In this document: in pieces, positions 55,975-64,000 of the stretch
How positions within the stretch are numbered: the first letter of the stretch is position 1
Layout of the letters: every line of letters begins with the position of its first letter
From: Sulfuricurvum sp.
Lineage (GTDB): Bacteria > Campylobacterota > Campylobacteria > Campylobacterales > Sulfurimonadaceae
Direction: 5' to 3'
Assembly (NCBI GenBank): GCA_028710885.1
Contig: JAQTTG010000002.1
Span: 191,308 to 255,307, forward strand
Length of the DNA stretch: 64,000 nt
The notes under the pieces: generated by a model
What the model was told of the DNA's origin: nothing
What the model saw: the letters and a program-made list of their open reading frames with translations, nothing else
The model's database searches: none
Position numbers and translations under genes: made by a program

Positions 55975-56964
55975 TTAGAACATCATCACAATACCGGTGA
56001 CAACTACGTTGAGCACCGCTATCGGCATTAAAACTTTCCAACATAACCACATCAATTGGTCAGGTCGAACATCCGGCCATGCGGCACGCGTCCAAAGGAA
56101 AAAGAAAAAGAAAAATGCTACTTTGAGGATTAATTGAATCGCTCCCGCAATAGTACCATCACCAAAACCACCCAAGAAAACAATCGCGATTACAAACGAA
56201 ATAAAGAACATGTTTGCGTATTCTCCAATGAAGAATAGACCCCAACGCATCCCTGAATACTCAGTTCCGAATCCGTCAATAATTTCATGATCATTTGCTA
56301 CAAGGTGAAACGGTGTACGTCCCGTCTCTGCAAATGCGGCAATCCAGAAAAGAATAAATGCAACTGGTTGTGACCATACGATCCAATTACCGATACCGCC
56401 AACTTGATAATTATTAATATCTACCAATGACAATGATCCTACCATCATTAACGGTGCTAATAATGCGAGTCCGGTAATGACTTCATAGGAGATAAACACT
56501 GCAGCACTACGTGCTGCTGAAATCAATGACCATTTATTTGCTGATGCCATACCACCCAGAAGTGGTCCGTAAAGCCCAATTGCCATTACCCCTAAGACAT
56601 AAAGAATACCAACATTGATATCCGCAACAATCGGATGAACGGTATAACCCATTACCGTAAATTGCGGCCAAAATGGAATCGCTGCAGCAGCCATAAATGC
56701 TGTTGCCGCCGTAATAACCGGAGCGATTTTAAAAATCGGTTTGACTACGTTTTGAGGGATAATATCCTCTTTAGTAAAGAGTTTAATCCCATCCGCAGCA
56801 ACTTGGAGCAATCCAAACGGTCCTACATGCATCGGTCCCAAACGACGCTGCATAAACGCCAGCACTTTACGCTCGAAATAGGTACCAAGACCCGCAAGCG
56901 CCGAGAAGATTAATAAGATGACAACGATTTTTGCGATCGTTTCTATAATGAATGCTACATCCAT
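55975..56964 (-). CDS. nuoH: NADH-quinone oxidoreductase-like complex I, subunit H
   Basis: 329 residues with eight or nine membrane helices, the subunit that lines the quinone entry. Conserved segments are FERKVLAFMQRRLGPMHVGPFGLLQ, ADGIKLFTKEDIIP, and FAETGRTPFHLVANDHEIIDGFGTEYSG, close to the canonical AETNRxPFDLPEAE and longer-lived variants in this phylum. It is followed by nuoI after ten bases. Confidence 0.95.
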   Translation of the reverse strand: MDVAFIIETIAKIVVILLIFSALAGLGTYFERKVLAFMQRRLGPMHVGPFGLLQVAADGIKLFTKEDIIPQNVVKPIFKIAPVITAATAFMAAAAIPFWPQFTVMGYTVHPIVADINVGILYVLGVMAIGLYGPLLGGMASANKWSLISAARSAAVFISYEVITGLALLAPLMMVGSLSLVDINNYQVGGIGNWIVWSQPVAFILFWIAAFAETGRTPFHLVANDHEIIDGFGTEYSGMRWGLFFIGEYANMFFISFVIAIVFLGGFGDGTIAGAIQLILKVAFFFFFFLWTRAAWPDVRPDQLMWLCWKVLMPIAVLNVVVTGIVMMF

Positions 56965-56967
56965 GCT

Positions 56968-59454
56968 TTACACCTTTTGAATTGATACGCATGCAAAACG
57001 ATAACCGTTAAACAATGCTTCAGATTTTATGGTTGTATCGAATGTTGGAAGATAACCTATCTCCCCTTCGATTTTCCCATCCGTAATTAAATTGAGACTC
57101 AACTCACCATTCGCCGTTTTCACGTGAACACGATCCCCATCATTCCAACCGTTTGTTTCCATAAACGATTTTGAGATATACAGACCTCCATTTTCATGAA
57201 GTTGATGAGAAGCCGCTGTAAACGGTGAAAATTGTAATACAGGATTCGCTAAATAAACTACTTTGTCGGTAATTGCTGCACTTGAATCAAATATCTCAAC
57301 ACTCTCATCCGTATTACTTTCCAACTCTTTGATCTCTAATCGATAACCGCGAACTTCTTCACCAGAATTGGTGTAATGGTTGGGGAGTGTATCAAAAGCG
57401 GCAGATTTAAATCCTTTTTCAACTGGAAGCTCCGCCGTATAATCAACGGTGAATTTAGAATTTATTCCTAGAGCTTTTGCAATATCATTCAGAACATATC
57501 CACTATAACTAAGTGCTGCATTCGTTGGATTCACCCGTTTGTCAATATTGGTCAATGTCCCCTCTTGCTGATTCAACGCAGGCATATCTAAATCACCTCC
57601 GCCGAGTGCACTGAGTGTAAAGTTTCCAGCGGTGTTATACCCGATCGTATAATTTCCGTGCTCTGAATCGAGATCACAAATCATGGCAACACCGAGAGTA
57701 TTGGACAGATTAGGAATCATTGTAACGCTGAACTGCGTATATTTTTCGATCAACGCAACAAGGCGGGCACAGTTTACTGCATTAGGGTGCGTATATAAAT
57801 CTGGTCCGACCATCAATGAAAAACGCTCTTTTTTCGCCAAATATTTCGTCAATGTGTCACTGAATCCTGCCGGAGCGTTCAAAAGGGTGAAAAGAGCGTT
57901 TTCGTCTACTTCCACCTCTTTGGATACTTTTTTCTTCACTGTTTTGGTAACTTCTTCGCTTACCTCTTCTTCCACACCGGTCTCTTCGTTGAGAACTTTT
58001 TTGACAACGGTTTCAGTCACTTTTTCATCAACCGTCTCTTCAACCGTTACGGTCTTAGTCGAATGAAAGCTTGCCAAATATTCCGTTACAGAAGAAGGCA
58101 TCACCGCTTTATCTCCGAAAAGATCGAGCATCAAATAAAGGGCAGCTTCTTCCATCATCGGCGCATGATTGAACTGCGTTACGCTTTTTGACATACCGGC
58201 GATAACCGGATCGTTGATTGGATGGAAATAAAGACCTGCACCTTTATTCATCGACAATGCATTGTTCATTGCGAAGCGGGCATTAGGGTTATCGGTTTTA
58301 AGAGCACTTCCGATCGAGACGACAAAATCAGATGCATGAACTTCAACCAAATCACCGCCGTAAAGAGACGTACCGCTTACAACACTGTAAGCACTAAGGA
58401 ATGATTTAAACGCACGGGCTTCTTCATTGATAAGGCGGTATCCGAATTTTTCTTTAAGACGTTGAAGGATCAATGCCTCTTCGTTCGTAATAGTTGAAGT
58501 AAACGCGATTGTATCTGCTTGTTTAAATGCTGCAATCGCTGCTTCAAAAGCTACCGGATCTTTTGTCACATTTCTATTTTCAAAATCGTATCCATATCGC
58601 CCAGCACCGCAGAGTGACACATAGTTCCATTCATTTTTAACACGATAGATTTTACTCTCTGGATTTTCAATAGAGGCATGTTTGATATCATAACTTAATT
58701 GGCATCCTGCCGAACAATGGGCACAGGTTGCTGGAATTTGTTTATGTTCCCATGCATTGGAGGAATATTGATAATCAGAACTTACCAATGCACCGACCGG
58801 ACATACCGATGTACATTCACCACAATTCGTACAATCTAATGTATCGCCTGCATTTGGAGAAATCAATGATTTATTGAGTTTATTCCACATTGCATAAGCA
58901 TCTTTAGGCATAGACTCTTTAAATGCTGCTTCTATCCCCTCTGAACCACGAGCTGTCGTAGAAAGTGCTGCATCTCCAATCATATCTTTACAAACAGTAA
59001 TACAACGTTCACACATAATACACAGTGCCGGGTCATAATGGATTAATCCCCAATCTTGCGCCGGTTTATGGGTATCTTTAATAGAATAAGTTTGTGAATC
59101 AACCCCTACTTCAAGTGTATAGTTTTGCAGTTCACATTCACCTGACTGATCACATACCCCACATTCTAATGGATGGTTAACATCGTAAACTTCCATAATT
59201 GCTCTGCGTTCAGCCAAAATATTTGGAGTGGTAGTCGTAATTTCCATCCCCTGCTTAGCTTTAGCATTACATGCATAGACCTGTTTACCGTCTGCTTCAA
59301 CCAAACAGATACGACACGCCAATGTTGGCGAGCATCGTGTTAGATAACAAATCGCCGGAATAAAAATCCCGTTAGCTCGTGCCGCATTCAGAATGTATTC
59401 ACCTTCTTGCGTATGAACTGTACGACCGTCTATGGTAATCGAGATTTCATTCAT
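56968..59454 (-). CDS. nuoG: Complex I large iron-sulfur subunit, NuoG paralogue 1
   Basis: 828 residues. The [2Fe-2S] ligands are Cys36, Cys47, Cys50 and Cys62; then come the His/Cys cluster (HPLECGVCDQSGECELQ), two ferredoxin-type clusters (CIMCERCITVCK and CTNCGECTSVCPVG), and the N7-type cluster (CAHCSAGCQL with LCGAGR). A molybdopterin-oxidoreductase-like C-terminal domain follows. A Glu/Lys/Val/Thr-rich stretch of about 50 residues (57897-58062) with repeated TVTVEETV- and VKKKV-like units is inserted in it. It lies directly after a second nuoG-like gene and shares ATGA with it. Two NuoG-like proteins in one nuo operon are known in some Sulfurimonas-type genomes, as far as I recall. Confidence 0.9.
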   Translation of the reverse strand: MNEISITIDGRTVHTQEGEYILNAARANGIFIPAICYLTRCSPTLACRICLVEADGKQVYACNAKAKQGMEITTTTPNILAERRAIMEVYDVNHPLECGVCDQSGECELQNYTLEVGVDSQTYSIKDTHKPAQDWGLIHYDPALCIMCERCITVCKDMIGDAALSTTARGSEGIEAAFKESMPKDAYAMWNKLNKSLISPNAGDTLDCTNCGECTSVCPVGALVSSDYQYSSNAWEHKQIPATCAHCSAGCQLSYDIKHASIENPESKIYRVKNEWNYVSLCGAGRYGYDFENRNVTKDPVAFEAAIAAFKQADTIAFTSTITNEEALILQRLKEKFGYRLINEEARAFKSFLSAYSVVSGTSLYGGDLVEVHASDFVVSIGSALKTDNPNARFAMNNALSMNKGAGLYFHPINDPVIAGMSKSVTQFNHAPMMEEAALYLMLDLFGDKAVMPSSVTEYLASFHSTKTVTVEETVDEKVTETVVKKVLNEETGVEEEVSEEVTKTVKKKVSKEVEVDENALFTLLNAPAGFSDTLTKYLAKKERFSLMVGPDLYTHPNAVNCARLVALIEKYTQFSVTMIPNLSNTLGVAMICDLDSEHGNYTIGYNTAGNFTLSALGGGDLDMPALNQQEGTLTNIDKRVNPTNAALSYSGYVLNDIAKALGINSKFTVDYTAELPVEKGFKSAAFDTLPNHYTNSGEEVRGYRLEIKELESNTDESVEIFDSSAAITDKVVYLANPVLQFSPFTAASHQLHENGGLYISKSFMETNGWNDGDRVHVKTANGELSLNLITDGKIEGEIGYLPTFDTTIKSEALFNGYRFACVSIQKV

Positions 59455-61706
59455 GATTCACTCCCCATCCTCATAATTTTAACCTTTTCAAAACGATATT
59501 TGTCATTCATTGCACCAAATGCAACATCATAAGCTGGAACCAAAGCAATCGTACCTTTTAATACACTGTCCAAAACAAATGTTCTCTCTTGCATCTCAGA
59601 AGCAAATTCGATCCGAATTTTATCACCATCATTGATTTTTGCGGCAGCTGCAAATTGTGCTGAACCCCGAAGAGTTGTATCTTTTTCGAGCTGTTTGCAA
59701 CGGGCAGTATAGGCATTGAACTGATTAACCGGATTACAGTGATACACTACCGTACCGTTAAACTCTGGTAAATCTTCAATCTCTTCCACTACACCGTTGG
59801 CTTCAACGTCAACATTTTCAAGAATGTATCCTCGATTATCTTCACCGAACGAACCATAAAAATTTCCCAAATCATCAAATGCTTTTGCGCTGAACCCTTG
59901 ATTAAGCGGTAGTTTACTCGTATAATCAATGGTATTCTTCGCTTCTAGCCCTAACGCATTGGCAATATCATTTAATACATATCCATTAAATGCTATGGCT
60001 ACATTCGTCGGTAATACCTGATAATTGATACTTACAAATGTCCCCTCTTGCGCGTTGATTGACGGTAGTCTAAGGTTAACATCGCCTACTGAACCCATGA
60101 GATAATCACCTGATGCATTATAGCCTACGACGCTTCCGCTGTTCATATCGGAATCCAAATCACATAGCAATGAAACACCGATTGTATTGACGCTTGGAGC
60201 GACGACGACGATAGAAAAGTCTGTATACGTTTCGATCATTGCGCACAAGCGTGCAATATTAGAAGCACGTTTATGGTTGAGTACATCGCTTCCAATTATC
60301 AATGTTTTACGTTTTGCGCGTCCTAGCGATTTAGCTATACGGGCATACTCTTCATCACCGACATTTGATTCGGCACACAAGTATCCTTCATCAAGTTCTT
60401 TAAAGTATTCCTGCATCTCATCACTGATATCAGCGTTCGCCAAAAGGGTTTTTGCCAACATTGCAATAACCCCCTCTTCTGTTCCAACTTCGTATTTCAC
60501 AAACTGAGTAACAACATTTTGAAGAAGTTCATCTTCAAGCGGGTGCATATAAACCACTTTTGCACCATTATGACGTGCAGCAGTCGTCATTGAATAACGT
60601 ACTACCGGGTTATCAGTCGTAATACGTCCACCGAAAACTATGATACCGTCGCTTTGCTTGATAGCATCAAGTGTCCCTCCGAACCCAGATTTTCCACTGA
60701 TTGAACTATACGCAGACATAAATCTTTGATACGCACGAGCTTCTTCATTGTAAAGTTTGATCCCTAATTTTTCTTTGAGAGATTGAAGAATCATTGCTTC
60801 TTCGTTTGTGATCAAAGAACTAAAACGGATTGCGGAACTATTTTTAAGAGCATTTAATGCATTTTCAAATTCAAGCTCGTTTTTCTCACCTTGCTCATCA
60901 AAATCAAAGCCAAATCGCCCTGCACCACAGAGTGTGTTATGTTCAAAATCGTTGGTTACACGATAAATTTTTGGTTGTGCCCCGAGTGAATTTGATGTAT
61001 GGCGTACTTCATACATCAATGAGCATCCAGCAGAACAGTGAGCACATGTAGCCGGAATTTGACTCAGTTCCCACGCATTTGCACTGTATTTAAAATCACT
61101 GCTTATTAATGCTCCAACTGGACATACTGCGATACATTCACCACAAAACGTACAATCAAGTTTCTCTGAATTTTTTGGAATAACCGATGATTTGTATCCA
61201 CCAAATTGCAATTCAATTGCATCGTCTCCAATAATTTCATTACAAACATGAACACATTTTTCACATAAGATACAAAGTGACGGATCGTAATTAATCAATC
61301 CCCAGTTTTCAATCGTACGATGCTGATCTTTGGCACTGAAATGTTGTGCCGAAACCCCGAATTCTAATGTTTTATTTTGAAGATCACATGCACCTGATTT
61401 ATCACATACACCACATTCTAATGGGTGATTGACATCATACAGGCGCATAATATTTGTTCGTTCTGTTCTTAAACGATCGGAATCGATAGTAACCGCAAGG
61501 CCTTCTGTCGGCGGAGTTTGACAGCTAAGAATCAAACCGTCCGTTTTATCCGTTTCTACCACACACAATCGGCATGATGCACACGGAGTTGTTTTCTCCA
61601 AATAGCACATGGTCGGAATATAAAATCCCGCTTTACGTGCTGCTTGGAGGATTGTCTCCCCTTTGTTTGCAATGACGGGCTGGCCGTTAATCGTAAAATT
61701 GATCAT
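59451..61706 (-). CDS. nuoG: Complex I large iron-sulfur subunit, NuoG paralogue 2
   Basis: 751 residues from ATG 61706, chosen because GGAGG lies five bases upstream; the frame opens earlier at 61748 but that part overlaps the flavoprotein gene. The [2Fe-2S] ligands are Cys34, Cys45, Cys48 and Cys62, followed by HPLECGVCDKSGACDLQ, CILCEKCVHVC, CTFCGECIAVCPVG and CAHCSAGCSL with LCGAGR, so all NuoG cluster motifs are intact. The C-terminal region is collinear with paralogue 1 but lacks its charged insertion. It begins 12 bases after the NuoF-like fusion. The paralogues may be alternative or paired subunits. Confidence 0.9.
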   Translation of the reverse strand: MINFTINGQPVIANKGETILQAARKAGFYIPTMCYLEKTTPCASCRLCVVETDKTDGLILSCQTPPTEGLAVTIDSDRLRTERTNIMRLYDVNHPLECGVCDKSGACDLQNKTLEFGVSAQHFSAKDQHRTIENWGLINYDPSLCILCEKCVHVCNEIIGDDAIELQFGGYKSSVIPKNSEKLDCTFCGECIAVCPVGALISSDFKYSANAWELSQIPATCAHCSAGCSLMYEVRHTSNSLGAQPKIYRVTNDFEHNTLCGAGRFGFDFDEQGEKNELEFENALNALKNSSAIRFSSLITNEEAMILQSLKEKLGIKLYNEEARAYQRFMSAYSSISGKSGFGGTLDAIKQSDGIIVFGGRITTDNPVVRYSMTTAARHNGAKVVYMHPLEDELLQNVVTQFVKYEVGTEEGVIAMLAKTLLANADISDEMQEYFKELDEGYLCAESNVGDEEYARIAKSLGRAKRKTLIIGSDVLNHKRASNIARLCAMIETYTDFSIVVVAPSVNTIGVSLLCDLDSDMNSGSVVGYNASGDYLMGSVGDVNLRLPSINAQEGTFVSINYQVLPTNVAIAFNGYVLNDIANALGLEAKNTIDYTSKLPLNQGFSAKAFDDLGNFYGSFGEDNRGYILENVDVEANGVVEEIEDLPEFNGTVVYHCNPVNQFNAYTARCKQLEKDTTLRGSAQFAAAAKINDGDKIRIEFASEMQERTFVLDSVLKGTIALVPAYDVAFGAMNDKYRFEKVKIMRMGSES

Positions 61707-61717
61707 CCATCCCTCCT

Positions 61718-63754
61718 TTAGTGTGCTACCATCGCGATGTAATAACAACGCATACAGCGCTCTGCTTCCGCGAGTGCCTCTTCTTGAGTAAAACCGTATT
61801 TCACTTCACGATTATTATCTTTGCGCTCATCGACCGTGAGCACTTCACTGTGTTGTCGAGGCAGGCCCGGTAGCCATCCTATAATCTTCTCTTTTTTGTT
61901 GTAGACTTTGAGTTTACGCAAATGATCTTCCATAATCTCATCATTACTCAATGTGATCTCACCTGTTACAACATAGCGACTTATAACCGATGCTGCACGT
62001 TTAGCCTGACCGACGGCATTGACAATGGTCATTGGGCCGTATTCACAGTCACCTGCGGCAAAGATCCCTTTACGTGAGGTCATGTAATCTTTCCCGTTTG
62101 TTTTGATCGTTGCCCATGAGGTTCTCTCGATCTCCCACTCTTCAGGGATCAGTTTCAAATCAGCACTTTGAGATACAGCTGGAATCAGATAATCGAATTC
62201 CATATCAAAGGATGCCCCTTCAATTTTCTCCAAAGTCGCCCGTCCGCCGTTTGGATCAGGAACCAGTTCAAAACGGTCAATCGTCAATGATTTCAAAACA
62301 TCGTTCTCATCGTTCATTTTCGCCACAGCAGAGTGAAAAATAAACTCAACTCCCTCTTCGACCGCTTCGTGATACTCTTCGTAGGTTGTATTCTTGATGA
62401 TCGTCGCTTCATCACGTCGATAGAGCATGACCACTTTTTTAGCATTCGCACGAATAGCACAGCGTACGACGTCCATAGAGGTGAATCCTCCCCCAACACA
62501 CGCAAGTGTTTTTCCACTCAAATCAACATAATCGTGAGGCAGCATATGACGTTTCTGATCCGCTTCGCTCACCATAATGTCATATTTAACTTGGAGATTG
62601 ACTTTATCCAAAAAGTCGATCGCTCCCCAATATCCTTGGATTTCCGCTCTTTCGTTGTCACAATACACTTTTTTCGAAATACGGGTACCTGTGGCCACTA
62701 AAACAGCATCATAATCCTGTTCAAATTGGCGCATCATCTCAGCGTTAACCTTTGTATTGGTGATGAAATTAACCCCCAAACTACGTACCGCTTCGATGTC
62801 TTGGTTGTATTTATCAATCGGCATACGGTATTCGGGAACTCCGACGGCTACCTCGCCACCGAGAACCGGAAGCTCTTCATACACATCGACATCGATTCCA
62901 TCAAGGGCGAGATAATAAGCACCGCTCAGTCCCGCAGGACCAGCACCGATAACGGCTACTTTTTTACCGAGCGAAGCTTTCTTCTCGCTCGGATGAAAAA
63001 ATCCGAAACCGTGATCGGTCTCATAATCGGCACCCAGGCGTTTGAGTTCCATGATTGAAATAGGCTCGTCCAAATTCGTCCGACGGCACTCAGTCTCACA
63101 CGGATGCGGACAAACACGTCCACACGTATGTGCAAGTGGCATGGTTTGACGCGTTGCCATCAATGAATCATCAAAACGTAAATCTCTTACACCCTCAATA
63201 TAGGCCGGAATATCGACATGTGCCGGACACGCATCCATACACGGTGCAGTGATTTTAGCAATATAGCTGGTATCTTCTAAGTGATAATGCTTAGAGGGCT
63301 TTTGGTTCTCAATACACGCCATGAACTCTGATTCAAAGTGAGTCATCAAATCCAACAACGGATTCGGAACCGTTTTGCCTATCTCACATTTAGAGGTTTC
63401 CTGCATCGTTTTCGAAACTTCTTTGAGGTGATTCATATCCGATACAGACCCCTCTCCGCGAGCGATTTTATCGAGTAAATCGTACAGAATACGACCACCC
63501 CATCGCCCCGGTGCGCATCGTCCGCACGCTTCTGAATAAACCTGATATTGCGCCGCATACTCTGTTGCCAGACGAACGACATCTACATCCGGATTAAATA
63601 AAGCGACACCATCCCAACCGATAAACGCTTTGGAGTGGGCGTGTTCATTGTATTCCAACGGAAGGTTATAAGCTGATTTTTCCCAAACATCGTCACTTTT
63701 GCCGATATTATTAATCTGCTCACCCCGCCATGTGGAGAAATAGACTTTACTCAC
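61718..63754 (-). CDS. NuoF-like cluster domain fused to GltD-type flavoprotein (complex I input module)
   Basis: 678 residues starting GTG 63754. Residues 75-145 match the C-terminal [4Fe-4S] domain of NuoF, with Cys77, Cys80 and Cys123 at normal spacing, but position 83 is Gly where the third ligand should be (CGRCAPGRWGG). The FMN- and NADH-binding domain of NuoF is missing. Residues 165-230 carry GltD-type iron-sulfur motifs (PCMDACPAHVDIP and CGRVCPHPCETEC). A FAD fold (VAVIGAGPAGLSGA, 267-280) and an NAD(P) fold (LACVGGGFTSMDVVRC) follow, and the end is ERCMRCYYI. The gene occupies the NuoF position, so it probably delivers electrons to complex I, from a donor not yet known. Confidence 0.85.
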   Translation of the reverse strand: MSKVYFSTWRGEQINNIGKSDDVWEKSAYNLPLEYNEHAHSKAFIGWDGVALFNPDVDVVRLATEYAAQYQVYSEACGRCAPGRWGGRILYDLLDKIARGEGSVSDMNHLKEVSKTMQETSKCEIGKTVPNPLLDLMTHFESEFMACIENQKPSKHYHLEDTSYIAKITAPCMDACPAHVDIPAYIEGVRDLRFDDSLMATRQTMPLAHTCGRVCPHPCETECRRTNLDEPISIMELKRLGADYETDHGFGFFHPSEKKASLGKKVAVIGAGPAGLSGAYYLALDGIDVDVYEELPVLGGEVAVGVPEYRMPIDKYNQDIEAVRSLGVNFITNTKVNAEMMRQFEQDYDAVLVATGTRISKKVYCDNERAEIQGYWGAIDFLDKVNLQVKYDIMVSEADQKRHMLPHDYVDLSGKTLACVGGGFTSMDVVRCAIRANAKKVVMLYRRDEATIIKNTTYEEYHEAVEEGVEFIFHSAVAKMNDENDVLKSLTIDRFELVPDPNGGRATLEKIEGASFDMEFDYLIPAVSQSADLKLIPEEWEIERTSWATIKTNGKDYMTSRKGIFAAGDCEYGPMTIVNAVGQAKRAASVISRYVVTGEITLSNDEIMEDHLRKLKVYNKKEKIIGWLPGLPRQHSEVLTVDERKDNNREVKYGFTQEEALAEAERCMRCYYIAMVAH

Positions 63755-63763
63755 AAGGTTTCC

Positions 63764-63988
63764 TTATTTCTTGACCACAATGGTCCAGTCAGCTTCGTTG
63801 AATTTCAACGAGTTCATGAGTTCACACCCAAGCTCTTTAACCAAATCTGCCGATTGTTGTACCGGTGTAAAATCACCAATCTCAAATAAGAAAATCAATA
63901 CTTCACCGTTCACCGCTTCGTTTTTGATAATCTCGGACATGCGGCCTGCAAAATTCTCTTTTAAATGACGTAAGTCGTAACGTTTCAC
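63764..63988 (-). CDS. Small NuoE-position protein (HP1264/Cj1575-like)
   Basis: 74 residues starting with GTG 63988, with AAGGAG six bases upstream. It has one cysteine only, so it cannot bind the [2Fe-2S] cluster of true NuoE. It resembles the small protein that occupies the NuoE position in Helicobacter and Campylobacter nuo operons. The GTG reads into TGA as GTGA, so the stop of an upstream gene may overlap it, but the remaining 12 bases to the window edge are too few to identify it. Confidence 0.75.
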   Translation of the reverse strand: MKRYDLRHLKENFAGRMSEIIKNEAVNGEVLIFLFEIGDFTPVQQSADLVKELGCELMNSLKFNEADWTIVVKK

Positions 63989-64000
63989 TGCATGCTCCTT

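Noticed and set aside
63989-64000. The end of the upstream nuo gene (expected nuoD) at the right edge
   Set aside because: Only 12 bases remain. They allow a GTGA overlap, but the last residues in that frame (RSMQ) do not match a NuoD C-terminus, so I do not annotate it.

Overview
The window reads as a chromosomal segment of a free-living Campylobacterota (epsilonproteobacterium), most likely a Sulfurimonas/Sulfuricurvum-type organism. The evidence is an NADH-dehydrogenase-like (nuo) operon without canonical NuoE/NuoF that runs straight into the flagellar gene pflA, the cluster fabI-tpiA-pgk-gap | nadD-rsfS, the cluster HP0268-like/miaB/DUF374, lon-bamD | fliW-proC, futalosine-pathway menaquinone genes (mqnC and a UbiA-type prenyltransferase), and a single Xer recombinase. 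The genus is inferred. Gene density is very high, with many 1-8 bp overlaps, and no intergenic gap exceeds about 280 bases. No phage, IS element or CRISPR array was seen.

Layout. 1-296: 3' end of uvrC. 374-6235 (+): a sensory phosphorelay of a CetB/Aer-like PAS protein, a protein with one intact and one degenerate Hpt domain, a large hybrid histidine kinase with three receiver-like domains, and a stand-alone receiver. 6357-13106 (-): an operon for a 1551-residue MshQ-like surface protein (four InlB-type repeats, Calx-beta) and three pseudopilin-like proteins, preceded by a short leader that can form mutually exclusive structures. 13383-27382: housekeeping genes (hpf, recG, an M16 peptidase homologue, mqnC, nusB, ribH, kdsA, a flavoprotein, msrQP, rimO, tilS, lon). 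27400-34487: bamD, fliW, proC, three PilM/N/O-like genes, xer, a DUF374 acyltransferase, miaB and an HP0268-like gene. 34650-39037: nusA, an orphan oligopeptide-type ABC permease, a major porin and a small lipoprotein.

39083-47052: fabI-tpiA-pgk-gap (-), nadD-rsfS (+), tRNA-Arg, a membrane coiled-coil protein, a possible PilZ-like protein, a menaquinone prenyltransferase (-) and miaA (+). 47101-63988 (-): pflA and nuoN-M-L-K-J-I-H-G-G', then a NuoF/GltD-like fusion and a small NuoE-like protein. The operon continues past the right edge, presumably into nuoD/C/B/A.

How the genes fit together. The nuo complex passes electrons to a menaquinone pool made through the futalosine route (mqnC, prenyltransferase). 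Its usual NADH-oxidising module is replaced by a flavoprotein fusion that has lost one cluster ligand, and the large iron-sulfur subunit is present as two paralogues. The sensory module, the PilMNO-like set, the surface protein with pseudopilins, fliW and pflA all point to regulated motility and surface attachment. The items most worth a second look are the structured leader of the adhesin operon, the degenerate Hpt/receiver relay, the altered complex I input module, and a two-hairpin intergenic repeat found at two convergent gene junctions.
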